From Leptasterias polaris (lineage: Eukaryota; Echinodermata; Asteroidea; Forcipulatida; Asteriidae), in contig JAZGTN010000003.1 in assembly GCA_037783415.1 (NCBI GenBank), forward strand, positions 62,001-126,000: a DNA stretch of 64,000 bases, written 5' to 3'. Below the pieces are notes generated by a model. That model was not told where the DNA came from. It worked only from the letters and a program-made list of their open reading frames with translations, and did not search any database. Positions within the stretch are counted from its first letter, which is position 1; every line of letters starts with the position of its first letter. Shown here piece by piece: positions 1-11,257 of this stretch. Position numbers and translations under genes: made by a program.

Positions 1-155
1 TGGTATTTACTTCCATACGGAAACTTATTCCCGTTCTGAAATTGGACCCGACTGTTCGAAAATTCGCGTGGCAATCGGCAATTTTGTGTGATAAATCTTA
101 TCCTAACATACTTCTTAGTTGTTTAGTTGTAGGGCTGACTACCGGTAGTTTACTT
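1..155 (-). other. 3' flank / probable 3' UTR shared with the paralogue at 63.2 kb
   Basis: This stretch lies downstream of the tail exon on the minus strand and is nearly identical to about 63,200-63,350, which lies downstream of the other tail exon. Conservation beyond the stop in both copies shows that the duplicated unit included the 3' end of the gene. No separate gene is seen here. Confidence 0.55.
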
Positions 156-675
156 TCAAAAAGTGTGACAGGTCCTCGTTGATTCTTCAAGAGCAACCTC
201 AATGTTTGATACTGCGGCCGTTATCCCCGAACTCCGACAGTGACTGTGCTCGGCCGAGCCTGCCGCAACAGATGGGGCGACCGATCCCGAAATAGATGGG
301 GCACCAGAGTACGGTGGTGGTGGTCCTGTCGCAGTAGGCAGACGGACAGGTTGGTATTCTCCGATTGCATAAGCGTACTCGTGACTCTCCGGCGGCACCG
401 ACGATCGCGACGTCTTCCTTGTCGGTGGTGGGTCGCCGTAGGCATACTGGTAGGCCGAAGCTGGGTTGCGGGCTACACTAGGCTCCTTGACTGTGTAGTT
501 GTTCTGGACTGGGTTCTTGGTGTAACGCCTGTAGCGCCTGGGCATGTTTGATCCATTGGCCTGGTTGGAACCGTGCAGATCCTCAGCGAAGAGTGAGCTC
601 GGGTTCGGCGTGGCATGAGCATGAACGAAGCCTCCGTTCTCGTTTCCAAAACGAGGATCGTAAACCGCAGAGTTG
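156..675 (-). CDS. Terminal exon: cytoplasmic tail of EGF-repeat membrane protein (copy A)
   Basis: Predicted last coding exon of the minus-strand EGF/transmembrane gene family. An acceptor AG at 676-677 leaves one base to complete the codon split in the transmembrane exons (phase 2), and the frame then stays open for about 172 codons. The product is hydrophilic and rich in Pro, Ser and Tyr, with a PPPPY stretch (a possible WW-domain ligand) and several Tyr residues, as expected of a cytosolic tail. Compared with 63,371-63,812 this copy lacks 7 bases near the end, so the last ~27 codons are read in another frame and the Tyr-x-x-Leu ending of the other copy is lost. The upstream acceptor and pairing are inferred; no transcript evidence is available. 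The family is not recognised beyond 'EGF-repeat type I membrane protein'. Confidence 0.6.
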
Positions 676-855
676 CTGAACCCACGGCATAGGAGTGAGA
701 TTGCTGACTCCGACAAATTCCACAAAAACATGGAATAAATACACATTAAATATAAGAAATTTTGTTTTTGGGGGGTGGGGAATTGAAATAATTTACTTAC
801 AGTAATACTTACAGAGATACTTGCTCATTTGCTATGAATGTAACGTCACAACACT

Positions 856-1095
856 ATAAAACAAAAACCGCTGGGTCAGCATTATTCCGGGTCCCGAAGG
901 ACCTGATGACCAATTTTGGGGGTAAATATGACCCGGAATCTGTGTCAAAGTGACCCAGAAACTGACGCAGAATTCCAGTTAAACTCAAATCTGTAAACCA
1001 GTTTCCGGGGGTCAGTCTGACCCATATATGAATACCAGGCCCTATGGTACCAGGGTTCCGGGTTAACTCTTACCCGAGAAAACCTTGTCTAGAGC
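856..1095. repeat. Degenerate repeat of a 'gacccggaa' type motif
   Basis: The strings gacccgg, gacccag and gggtcag recur on both strands across about 240 bases, so the stretch can partly fold on itself. It looks like the remains of a TIR element or minisatellite. No coding sequence is evident from 780 to 1,100. Confidence 0.4.
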
Positions 1096-1101
1096 GCAAC
1101 C

Positions 1102-1480
1102 CTTAAAGGGATGGTATATGTTTGATAGTCACTCTTAAAACTAATGGCAATAAAGTACAGCAGCTTTCGATAGTATAAAGCATTTTGAGAATCATTTCAT
1201 ATCGAAGTAATGTGGTTGAGGAAAAAAGATATTAAGTTTTATTCCCCACAATTTAAATCTGAGAAACATTTCCATCAGAAATGTTCCTCAGATTGTATAT
1301 TCTGTTAGGGATTATTCTTCCTTCGTGGACATAATTCGCTCGGGTTTTTCGGCGATATCTCAAAAACGAGACCACCTTTTGAAGTGAAATTTTCACAGGT
1401 TAGTTTTACTGTATGTATCAACATAAATGTTTATATATTGATTAAAACAATCTAACTGTTCCAACAACCGAAGGTATGCT
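1102..1480. repeat. Dispersed repeat starting with TTAAAGGGATGG
   Basis: This begins at a TTAA followed by AGGGATGG, the arrangement seen at ends of TTAA-inserting DNA elements. The matching right end was not found, so it may be truncated. The rest of 1,480-1,925 holds no gene I can support. Confidence 0.35.
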
Positions 1481-1924
1481 TTTTTTGTCCAACTTATTCT
1501 TGAGTATTTTTGATTTGTGTGAGTGCACAGCGTGGGGGCTAGCTACACGTTACACAGGGAGAGAAAAGGGAGCCAGACCACCAACTACGTTGTTGTCATC
1601 CCGTTTTTGCCAGTCGGTACACCTCGCTGATCGAATCCGCTGTTCCAAAATCGCAACGTTTCAATGCTAATTAAATAAGATTTATATCAATACATAGGAA
1701 TACCACTTTTGTTAAATTGACGGTGCAATTAGTTTCAAAAAATTTTGTGACAAAAAATTACCAAAAACGAAACCCTCCCCCCAAAAAAACAAAAAACTAA
1801 AAAACGGAGCCCCTGAAGGAATAGGTAAACAAATAAAGCTAAAAGTTAAAAGGTAGGGAAAAGTACCCCCTCTAAATATTTCTACATCCCTCGACACACA
1901 AAACCATTTCGACACACAAAACAC

Positions 1925-2175
1925 ACAAAACCATTTCGTTTCCTCAAACGAAATTTATTTTGTGAACGAAGTGTGCTTTTCTAGGTAACGAAATTGATTA
2001 TTCCTGGAAAATACGTTTTCGTTCCCTCAATAAACGTTTTCGTTCCCTCGAAATACACTTTCTTTCCATAAAAATACGCTTTTGTTCCCTCAAGATACGC
2101 TTTCGTTTCATGATTTCGTGAAAGTATTATTTCGTTCCCTCGAAATAACACTTCGAGGGAACGAAATAATTTAGT
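1925..2175. repeat. Array of degenerate ~22-bp units ending in a hairpin
   Basis: About eight degenerate copies of a unit containing tcgttccctcgaaata run along the plus strand. The last copies are followed by their reverse complement, so 2,128-2,171 forms a strong hairpin. It resembles one arm of a foldback element. No ORF lies inside. Confidence 0.5.
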
Positions 2176-2212
2176 ATTTTTTTTACATGGTCAGATTAAA
2201 AAAAAAAAATCG

Positions 2213-3905
2213 TCGCTTTAGGGGCTCCGTACTCTCGCTTAATCTATTCATTAAACAAGTATTTCGTCGCACCTCTGACGTCATCTAAAAAATTGTAAAA
2301 ACCATCGATGGTCGATTACACGGTGGCTCTTGTGTACTTAAGCAGCTCATGGATGAATGGCAAATGTCTTGTTTGCACTCCTTATTAGGAAAAAGATTCA
2401 ACGACGCCGAAAATTAATCATAACACCGACCTCCTGCTCCCACGCCGCATGCTCTGTTCGAGGGGACGGGTTGGCTTTATTAATAGCGCTTGACTAGACA
2501 CTTTCGTTTGGTGCTGGGGTTCGGGCAAACGGGGCAACCATTCATCAGTGCATATTATACATCTTGTCAGCGGGGGTGGGGGATGGGGGTCTAAAGGGGC
2601 AAGAAGCTGTGCTGAAGGGATCCCCCTGCCCCCAGTCCACGCTTGTTACGTCACTGGAGCTTTGACTAAAGGGTATTGAATGCTGTACGATACAGCCTTT
2701 TACCGGGGAAACCTTTCAAAGATTTTGGGGACATCTTTGAGAAATGTTCTTATTATTCTACAAGGCGAATAATGTTGATCCTTGAGTAAAATTACACAAA
2801 CTTGTAAACATTGATTGGTTTTCTTCCATGTATCACAAGAAGCCCTCAACGTGGTGCTGGTATAAGAGACAGAACAGTCTAGGTTTTGTTGTTGTGTTAT
2901 TTCATAATGGTATTTATAGTTTTATTTCTGGTGGTAATACTGATTTCCCACGGGCAATAAAGTTATTGAGAAATTAGTTCAGACGTTCATTTCAGTTCAA
3001 CTGTGCATTCATTTCCACACGCAAGAAATCGGTAACACTTAATTGACATTTACTAAACCCCATAAGTGGGTTGACTTTTCGCGAACCATTTATTTTATTT
3101 TTTTAATAAAAGATTACAATAGTGATTTATAAAGAATGAAAATAATAATAATGTACACTGAACAAAGGTCATGCCAGCTGACAAGGTTTTAAGGTAATTT
3201 CAGCAAAAATAAAGAGTATTCTGTTATTTCATTAACACGCATTCGAATTTACGCATGTTTCCCTATTTCTTTCATAGCTTTGGGTTCTTGTTAGCTATTT
3301 TCGCATTCATTTTCACTTTCATGCACATAATTATATCTTTTTCTCATTCGGGTTCGTTTCAGTGATTGTAGTATTTATAGACATATTAATCATTCTTCAG
3401 TTGAAATTCTACTATCTACTTACACTTGGCGAAATTAAATATTTGACCAACCTGTTGCTGTTGGCTGTTTTAAAAATATGATCATTGCGACCTAATGAAC
3501 TTGAACGCTCTTATTTAACAGGTGATCGTGAATGTTAAATTGATGAAATTGAATTAGACCTTTTGACTAATGGAATGGAGCATTAATTTTCAAACTAACT
3601 TGTATGAGACGGGTGTTAAACTCAATGAAGTTTTTTTTTTTTATTCAAGCCGGAAACCTTATAGTTATATCAAAATGAAATTATTAATTGTTAATTTTTA
3701 CCAAAAAAGTCATATATACAAAGAAAACTTTATGTGATATTAGCAAATGAGTTGAGCATATTTTGAATTTCTTCATTTTGTGTACAAACACATTTTATAT
3801 TTATATATTTGTTTTTACAATGACAGAATTGAAAGAACTTAAAAAGAAGTCAATCCCCATAACTGTGTTTTTCTAATTGTCACTAATAACAATCGAGCTG
3901 TCGTG
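2213..3905. repeat. Segmental repeat block (copy 1)
   Basis: Nearly identical to 13,366-14,890 and, with interruptions, to about 45,830-48,105 plus 52,340-52,750. It holds no convincing ORF. Its recurrence next to the family's exons shows it was copied as part of the gene-array duplication. Its end (about 3,830-3,870) carries the undisturbed TTAA target into which piggyBac inserted in the copy at 59.6 kb. Confidence 0.75.
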
Positions 3906-4265
3906 TGTGTGTACGTGGACCTATAACAAAAGGGACAATAGGTCCACGGTTGCTATCACAAAGGAAAGCATTGTGGTCCACGGTTGCTATCACAAAGAGT
4001 TGAACAAAGGAGGGTCCACGATTGCAGGCTGTCTCTCACTTTCGGTACCTTCTGGAGACCAAGGACAAAACAAAAAAGGGAAAACAAAAGGACTCCACAT
4101 GGAATTTCTAAAGACCGGGGTGCTCCACAAGGAAATTGGTGTACAAAGTCTATGGGAAACTGTTAAGTGCAGGGACAAAGGAAAGAACAAAAGAGTGCTC
4201 CTTTGTGTGTGTGTGTGTGTGGTGGGGGGAGGGATATGTATACACATTCAAACCAGGAAACTATA
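3905..4265. repeat. Dispersed repeat shared with 35.88-36.42 kb
   Basis: 4,030-4,205 matches 35,878-36,050 in direct orientation. The 'ggtccacggttgctatcacaa' part (3,918-4,025) matches 36,305-36,420 in inverted orientation. A short (gt)n tract sits at 4,205-4,222. ORFs across it are not conserved between copies, so I treat it as a mobile fragment. Confidence 0.55.
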
Positions 4266-4369
4266 ACAAAAGAGGATTATAATTATAGGGTCCCCGGATG
4301 GATAAATGTCCCAAGTATGAAAAGGGGTACAACAAGTTAGAGGTATACAAACAAAAGAGAAGATCACGA

Positions 4370-4405
4370 GGGTTATCCGAACCAAAAATGTGGTTCGGAT
4401 AACCC
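4370..4405. repeat. Perfect hairpin, 15-bp stem
   Basis: GGGTTATCCGAACCA, a 6-base loop and the exact reverse complement. The same hairpin recurs at about 15,141-15,176 in the paralogous block. It could be a tiny inverted-repeat insertion. No function is evident. Confidence 0.6.
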
Positions 4406-4680
4406 ACGTGACCTTCGTTCTTTGAAACATGCTCGAAAACGGCCAAAATTGATGGTTTCTTTCAGGAACCGTTCTTATCCATTCCTGGAAGACATTTGGA
4501 GTCATGCTTTAGTATATTTTGTAGGCAAAATAGCCCAACGAAGCCGGTTTGTCCCTTTAAACTTCAATTACTTTGGGACAGTATGATGGTGTGACTTAAT
4601 AATACACGAGCAAAACATTGAGTACAATTTTGATGTATACGACATTTATTTATTTAGGCCTGGTAGCCTTCTCAGTATTA

Positions 4681-5145
4681 CAACTGCTATCCATAAGGAA
4701 ACTGTGTACAAATTATAAAGATTAAAATAGTAAAATAGTAAAATACTCTTAGTATTACAACTGCTATACATAAGGAAACTGTGTACAAACAGTAAATATT
4801 AAAGTAGTGATATAGTAAAATACTCTTAGTGTTACAACTGCTATCTATAATAAACTTTGTACAAACAGTAAATATTAAAGTAGTAAAATAGTAAAATCCT
4901 CTTAGAATTACAACTGCTATCCATAAGGAAACTGTGTACAAACAGTTTAATATGAAAGTAGTAAAATAGTAAAATACTCTTAGTATTACAACTGCTATCT
5001 ATAATGAAACTTTGTACAAACAGTAAATATTAAAGTAGTAAAATAGTAAAATACTCTTAGTATTACAACTGCTATCCATAATGACACTGTGTACAAACAG
5101 TAAAGATTAAAATAGTAAAACAGTAAAATACTCTCATGGCAATAA
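4681..5145. repeat. 77-bp tandem repeat, six copies
   Basis: The phrase caactgctat recurs at 4681, 4758, 4835, 4911, 4989 and 5066, a period of about 77 bases. Units contain 'gtgtacaaacag' and 'agtaaaatagtaaaatactc'. The same array lies at 15,440-15,578 and 19,936-20,345, where it is split by the 4.36-kb element. Confidence 0.85.
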
Positions 5146-6953
5146 GAAAAGGCATGTATCTAAAACAGAAAACTGAGGGTAAAAAAAATAATAATAATAA
5201 CAAGGTCAGACGTAAAAAAATAAGTGCATAAAAATAACACACGAATAAAACAATTATATAACTATATACATATTCATAGGGTTACACCATCGCACTGCAT
5301 GAAGAGGCAAATATCTTTAAAACAAAAGAGAGTATACAGAAGCCAGTAACAGGCAGGAATCAGGCATTACAATTTGAACTAAATATTTAAAGGTATATCG
5401 GGAATACTTTTGGTTAGTGTCAAAGACCAGTATCCTCACCTATTATGCCCCAACATATGCATACAAATAATTAACCTATTAGCATGTTGGCTCAATTGGT
5501 CATCGAAGGTGCAACAAATTAATGAAAGAAAACCAACCTTGTTGTATAGAATTGTGTGCAGAATTATGCCTGAAGCCTTTCTCAGATTTAAAGTTGTTGG
5601 TGATTTTATTTTTATTTTTCTAAAACTACATTACTTCAAAGGTTCTCGTTTCTAACAATGTTTTATAACATCAACAGCTATCCAGTGCTCTCTACCAGGT
5701 AGGTGGTTGTGATCACTAATTTGTGGAGTAATAACCAAAGGTGTACACCTTTTGAGATTTCTCCCCTTTCTTTATATACAAAGTTGAGAAAAATCAGACA
5801 GTGCAATCTCCATAAAACATAAGATTTATTGTATTCTTCCATTGGGCTGTGTACAAAATGTGCCTGCAGGAAGTCCATACTCTGTGGCTCTTTTGTTAAC
5901 ATGTGATGTCACAGGTCACATGGTCTATAGGTTCAGCTTTCAAAATAAGGGGAACCAATACATTTAGACCAGTTCCCTCCCTTTTGAAATGAAACAACTT
6001 GAATAAATACGTTTAGATTTACACGCACCGAAGAAAACTCTAGCAGGAGAAGGATATTAGTTTTAAAACTAATTATTAATACAGTACTACTAAATAGAAT
6101 CCTGAGATTTAGATAAAATAACAATGAGCTCAAAATTACTATAGACGCAAAATATATAATGGCAAACCGCGATTGCGTCCGTCCTCCGGGGCGAATTTGA
6201 ATTCTACTCCAGTAAAAACGGTGAAAACAACACATCAAGTGTCGGTATAAGTGATGTCTGCTTGTCGAAAATGGTTCGCATGAAATCTAAATGAATACAT
6301 ACTTGTAAGATGATGGTCTGTCTGCCCGGATGGAAACCTTAGTCTGGCGGAGTCTACATGATTATTGTGTGCACAGCTGTTTTTGCTAGTAGTAGTTCAG
6401 GCCTTTAAAAAAAAAAGAGCACATCAGGTACATGATCAATGCAACATTACGAAATGCTACATTAAAAACAAAAACAAAAGGAACTTCCAAAACTACTTAA
6501 ATGAAAAGGGTATATAAAACTGATTCTCAGAGGACAATTCCGGCCCGTTAATTTCGGTATAAATTCACCTCAACCCTTTACACTAAACACAGTCCCAGCA
6601 ATGGAGACGCCAGAATTGTAGATGTGATCAGGACTGAATCGAATGGGCACTGCATTGAGGTTTTGCTGCCCAGATTGGGAAGGAGTTCTGAAAAATTAAA
6701 AGGACTCTTTGTCGATTTTTGAAAATAAACGAACATTTCAAAGATGAAAGCAATAAACAAGTATGGTAATTTAATTATTATTACTATTTTTCTTAATCAT
6801 TATGGCTATAGGTTTTGGGAGAGCGGGATGGGACTTTGGCGGGGGGGGGGGGGGGCATTGGGGAGAGCTCTGCTTATGGGCCCTAATACGTTGTCAAAGT
6901 GCCCCAACCCCATTCATACCATTGAGCTTATGTTCATCAATGTTACGTCATAC

Positions 6954-7071
6954 CTTCGATTGCGGGATACCCTCCAGATGATGAACGCCACCTTCAGGCC
7001 ACACAACAAGAGAACCAGAAATGCGACGAGCAGTATCACAACTAACCCCCCTAGCCATGAGGATTGAGCAT
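6954..7071 (-). CDS. Transmembrane exon of EGF-repeat membrane protein (copy A)
   Basis: Minus-strand exon bounded by an acceptor (…tactcaccag) and a donor (GTATGACG). It begins in phase 1, matching the EGF and signal-peptide exons, and ends in phase 2, matching the tail exon. It encodes a short lead, about 23 hydrophobic residues (…GLVVILLVAFLVLLLCG…) and a basic stop-transfer region (…WRVSRNR), so a single-pass type I anchor. The copy at 22,683-22,797 is one codon shorter and clearly paralogous. The nearest upstream exon of the family is the signal-peptide exon at 11.2 kb, with no EGF exon in between. Whether it serves the 45-kb gene as an alternative or a truncated separate gene is unknown. 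Confidence 0.75.
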
Positions 7072-7576
7072 CTGGTGAGTATACATCATAATGTGATGTT
7101 GTCTCAACTAAAATCGACGTTGAGTCAAAAAGAAAAAGAAAAACATTAAGTATAGACCTAAAGAAGTATACATGATTCATTTTGATGAAGAAAATATGCA
7201 ATTAATCAACTTTGTGATAAAGGCTACTTTCTAATTTTGATTTACATCTTAAATGGACGATCTCATGGATAGCCAATTTTATGCATGTTTCAGGATGTTA
7301 TATGAGCACAACAATGACATAACTATGTATACTGAAAAGGATATATTAAGTCATTGACTTATATAACAAAGAGCTCATTGTGGCATAACAATCAAAATGC
7401 AACAGTCAAATTAAACATGGATATTACCATTAAAACAATTCAAGGCTTCATAATTATAGTATTTAAGATTATTATACAAGCATTAGGTCATTTTTTGCAG
7501 AATCGCTTTCACTTTTGCAAGGTGAAAGATACACAAGTGCAGATTAAAGTGCATGTAAAGATATTTCAGAACTAGA

Positions 7577-7905
7577 TATTAAGTGTTTGTCGACAAACAC
7601 AAAGCTGTTCCGTATTATCTTGCTTCGATTAAGTGCTTCAAAGCTTTAAAGTTGGTCTGATTTAAAGATTTGTTGACTCTTTTGCCGCCATTCCTATTAA
7701 ATGTAACTATGACTCGAAACTTTGCCTGGTGGAGATACAAAACAGTTTAAAAAAATAATAAAATATGTACAATTTTAATTTTAACTAGACATTAGGTGTT
7801 TGTGAACAAACACAAAGCTGTTCCGTGTATTATTGTTTTGCTTCGATTAAGTGCTTCAAAGCTTTAAAGATGGTCTGATTTCAAGATAGAAGACTCTTGA
7901 CCTTT
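7577..7905. repeat. ~215-bp direct repeat with short palindrome
   Basis: Two similar units begin at about 7,578 and 7,792, each starting with a near-palindrome (GTGTTTGTCGACAAACAC and GTGTTTGTGAACAAACAC) followed by 'aaagctgttccgt'. Non-coding. Confidence 0.6.
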
Positions 7906-7997
7906 GACAAGCCCTTTTTCACCTAAGTGTGCCTAAAAACCTAAACCTGGTCTTCATTCTGATACTGATTCGAAAGGAGCTTTTAAACCAGAAATAA

Positions 7998-8510
7998 AGG
8001 TCAACATGGGGTCATGGTAACCCTTGTCTAATATTTAATGCTCAAAGGGTTTATAACTGAAAAGAAATTGAATATCGGTTGTGTAGTTCTTGAGATATGG
8101 TCCCACTTCCGGTTGACCTAGAAGTAAAGGTCAACATGGGGTCACAGTTACCCAAGGCTAATCTCCAATGCCCAAAAGGAGTCCATAACTGAAAAAAGTT
8201 TGAAAATCGGTTGTGTAGTTCTTGAGATATGGTCTCACTTCCGGTTGACCCGGAAGTAAAGGTCAACATGGGTCACGGTTACCCAAGGCTAATCTCCAAT
8301 GCCCAAGGAGTCTATAACTGAAAAAAGTTTGAAAATCGGTTGTGTAGTTCTTGAGATATGGTCTCACTTCCGGTTGACACGGAAGTGAAGGTCAACATGG
8401 GGTCACGCTTATCCAAGGCTAATTTCCAATGCCCAAGGAGTCTATAACTGAAAAAAGTTTGACGATCGGTTGTATACTTTTCGAGATACAGTGGTCTCAA
8501 GATTGGCTAA
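7998..8510. repeat. ~131-bp tandem repeat, four copies
   Basis: 'ggtcaacatgggg' recurs at about 7,999, 8,130, 8,261 and 8,391. Units include 'ttgagatatggtctcacttccgg'-like text. Apparent minus-strand ORFs inside are periodic artefacts of the array. Confidence 0.8.
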
Positions 8511-8940
8511 TTAAATATTCACCTCGCTGTAAATGGGCAAATTAATTAAGAATTTAAAAAAAAATTACATTGAGAGTTAAGTTCATGTATTAAGCTTCAA
8601 TTTGATATAGGATCTAACTCTTTCATATTTTTACGCTTTAGGATATTAGGTCACATGCACGGTTGTGTAAACAGGTTTTTTTACTTGAAATTTTGTTTAT
8701 GAAACTGCTGTTACACTGGTCACCAACTGTTTCAGAAACGGTATGTTGACAAAAAATAACCGTGAATGCTCAGGCTTATACGTAAACCTGTGACGGTTAC
8801 ACGGTTAAGTGACAGATCTTACGGTTAAACGTTAACATTTGTACGGTTCGGATAAACGTTGAAAAGTGTTTTGTTAGTATATTATAGTCCGTAGGGGAAA
8901 AAAACGCTTTGAAAAATAACAATTCTATGGCACATCATTT

Positions 8941-9176
8941 CGGGGCCCAATTTCATGGCTCCCCTTAATGCTGAGTTCTGCGCTTGGGGTCACCATTCTC
9001 CGCCTACCGAGCAAGCACAGAATTTCTGCGCTAGAACGCCTAGATACATGGACTACGCAAGCACACAAAATTCCATGCTAACCCGTGTAATACGCTTGAC
9101 ATAAGCACGGAATTACCTGCTTCCGTAAGCAGTGATCCTTTGCCTACGGTAAGCAGAGCCATGAAATTGGGCCCTG
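8941..9176. mobile_element. hAT-like MITE, ~236 bp
   Basis: Ends are inverted copies of GGGCCCAATTTCATGGCTC and GAGCCATGAAATTGGGCCC. 'CAGGGCCCAATTTCAT' termini are typical of a widespread deuterostome non-autonomous hAT-type family. No clear target duplication is seen. Half of a related element lies near 18,590. Confidence 0.6.
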
Positions 9177-9716
9177 TATTTAGATTGATATAAATAAATT
9201 TGAAATGTAAATGTTGGTTGTTTCAGAAAGTGTTTACCTTATATGCAGTTTTTTATATAAAATATACTAAACCTTTTTTTAACAGGTTTTTTAACTTGAA
9301 ATTTTGTTCATGGAACAGATGGTTTTAACTTGTGTAACCGACCGTTTCAAAAACAGTTACACGCTTACAAAAAATAACCGTAAATGCGCAGGCTAATACG
9401 TAAGCGCAGGCTATAAAACTTGGTCAATGCTGAATTAAAAGAGTAATTGTAACAAATTGTGTGACCTTTAATACCGATCGAGTATGTTAGGCTAAAAACG
9501 TAAATTTATATGGGATATGAATTGATTGCTATTTTTGGCTTTCAGCCCAAATCCAACACTGGCCTCCTGTAGCCCATGGAAAAAGGTAATTTCTCTTCAC
9601 CTTTCCCCAATCAGCTCTTTTTATTGCCGTATTGCCATGAAATTTGGTTTGCGCCACATTGTGATTTTTCGAAGTAATGCGTTTGCATAAGGAACCTTAA
9701 GCATGTGGTTTCCGGC

Positions 9717-9820
9717 GAACGGGTTTCCCAGCGCAAAGAAGTCGCACCCGCTGATGATCGTCCAAAACGAACGGGTTTCCCAGCGCAAAGAAGTCGCACC
9801 CGCTGATGATCGTCCAAAAA
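9717..9820. repeat. 52-bp direct duplication
   Basis: Two almost exact copies in tandem, starting with gaacgggtttccc at 9,717 and 9,769. The duplication is recent (almost no differences). Confidence 0.85.
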
Positions 9821-9914
9821 CCCAGGCGGATGTTGTCTATGTGTTCACACTGAATCTGAATAACGACCTGAGCGGTTTTCCTCTCGACGCACTGAGATCA
9901 AGAAAAATATTCTT

Positions 9915-10256
9915 GTATGGTGGCCCTGAAGGGGCATCGCATATCGCAAACGTGTGCGCATACGTATGCAATGTCGTGAAACAATTCGCGAATTTGTGCG
10001 CACACGTATGCAATGTCGTGAAACAAATCGCGAATGTGTGCGCACACGTATGCAATGTCGTGAAACAAATCGCGAATGTGTGCGCACACGTATGCAATGT
10101 TGTGAAACAATTCGCGAATATGTGCGCACACGTCTGCGAATATATTTGCGATATTCGCGAATTGTTTCACGACATTGCATACGTGTGCGCACGTATTCGC
10201 GAATTGTTTCACGACATTGCACACATATGCGATAGCAATGTCCCTTCAGGGCCACC
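9915..10256. mobile_element. 342-bp foldback MITE with internal ~51-bp subrepeats
   Basis: Termini TATGGTGGCCCTGAAGGG and the reverse complement CCCTTCAGGGCCACCATA, flanked by the 8-base duplication ATATTCTT (9,907-9,914 and 10,257-10,264). The left arm holds four to five copies of a ~51-bp unit (cgtatgcaatgtcgtgaaac…); the right arm holds two in inverted order. The element therefore folds into a long hairpin. Its length is a multiple of three and it is open in several frames, which gives misleading ORFs on both strands. Confidence 0.85.
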
Positions 10257-11160
10257 ATATTCTTCTCGATTCTTGTGAATGAACGTAAACTTGTGTCAGT
10301 CGGCGACAGTAATGAAACTCTATGTATATTCTATAAATAAAACGCATCAATACGGGTCATAAATGGGTCGCGGACTTGAACGAGTTTAGAATTTGAATCC
10401 TTCCGTATATAAACACATATCAAATTCTAGGCAGAGTACCCAAGGCGTTAAATTTTCCTGAAAATTTTGGTTTTTTTTCTATTGACTATGTTTTAATAAG
10501 TTTTGATGCTTTTAAACTTACCGTCAATAAAATATTTCTTGTTTTAAGAAACATTTGTGTAATCTAGGACGTTAAATTTGAGCTTAATTGAAAAATTATG
10601 TTTCTAGAAGTCGGATTTGTTTTCACTATCTCCATGTGTTTTGTACACGGGCTAAATTGCGCAATAAATGACGTCATTGTGACGTCGTTCCAAATTTAAG
10701 GCCGGAAGGCACATCTACAGTATCACAGAAGTCTGAAGTTTGACGATTGGGGGTATACTTTTTGAGATATGGTGCTTACAAGGTTGGCTAATTAAATATT
10801 CACCTCGCTGTTAAGTGGCTAATTAATTAAGAATTTTAACATTTATCACATTTACAGTTAAGTTTATGTACTAAGCTTCAATTTGATATAAGATCTAACT
10901 CTTTCATATTTACGCTCTAGGATATTAGGTGCCAAGAAAAAAACGTGTGCAAATGCTATTTTGTTTATTTCTTTTATGGATTTTGAAATAATGTTTATAT
11001 TACATTGGGATTTATTGAAATTAGTGTTAATTATTTGATTTGCTCATAAAGATAACATAAGGGCTTTCTTTTATTTTTAAGTGTCAAACGTCACTTGTGT
11101 TTTAGAGTTTTTTAATTTGTATAAGGAGGTGTTTGGTCTTTCCATTTCTCACTTTCTTAC

Positions 11161-11257
11161 CTTTTTTAGACGATTTCGTTGGACTGCAAATCACTGGGCA
11201 GGTGCAGCTGAAGCAAAGTAAGACTCCAAGCACCAATCCCACCGCGCTGCGAAACAT
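11161..11257 (-). CDS. Signal-peptide first exon of EGF-repeat membrane protein (copy A)
   Basis: Minus-strand exon of 32 codons plus one base (phase 1) ending at a GTAAG donor (11,156-11,160). It encodes Met, an Arg, a hydrophobic core (…VGLVLGVLLCFSC…) and a small-residue end (VICS), i.e. a secretory signal peptide followed by a short Lys/Ser linker. The paralogue at 44,995-45,091 has the same length, phase and start Met. A further in-frame ATG lies 15 bases upstream only in this copy, so the conserved Met was chosen. Downstream, no EGF exon is found before the transmembrane exon at 7.0 kb, so this copy may be a relic or an alternative promoter. Confidence 0.7.

Larger units (their letters stand above)
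4315..7575. repeat. Duplicated gene-array block with transmembrane exon (copy 1)
   Basis: Matches, in order, 14,885-15,578, 19,936-23,175 and 28,411-28,505. The second copy is interrupted by a TIR element and by a hAT-like composite. Comparing them gives the empty sites for both insertions (tgtgtacaaacag and gcattaggtcat). The block includes a 77-bp tandem array, a dispersed repeat at about 5,745-5,935 and the transmembrane exon. Confidence 0.75.
8455..10930. repeat. ~195-bp direct repeat flanking a 2-kb insertion zone
   Basis: About 8,455-8,650 and 10,735-10,930 match (both contain 'ggctaattaaatattcacct' and 'gatctaactctttcatat'). Within the zone a second direct pair (8,672-8,800 and 9,280-9,415, sharing 'cttgaaattttgtt' and 'aaaaaataaccgt') flanks a MITE. 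The zone holds only repeats; no EGF exon of the array survives here. Confidence 0.6.

Noticed and set aside
3877..4266. 129-codon ORF
   Set aside because: Spans a dispersed repeat and a (gt)n tract. The shared part at 35.9 kb is joined to different sequence, with no domain and no conserved start.
4681..5145. CRISPR-like array
   Set aside because: Whole 77-bp units repeat with no unique spacers, in a spliceosomal-intron genome; it is an ordinary tandem repeat.
9703..10278. 191-codon plus-strand ORF
   Set aside because: It runs through a 52-bp duplication and a 342-bp foldback MITE whose length and subrepeats keep frames open on both strands; its amino-acid repeats mirror DNA repeats.
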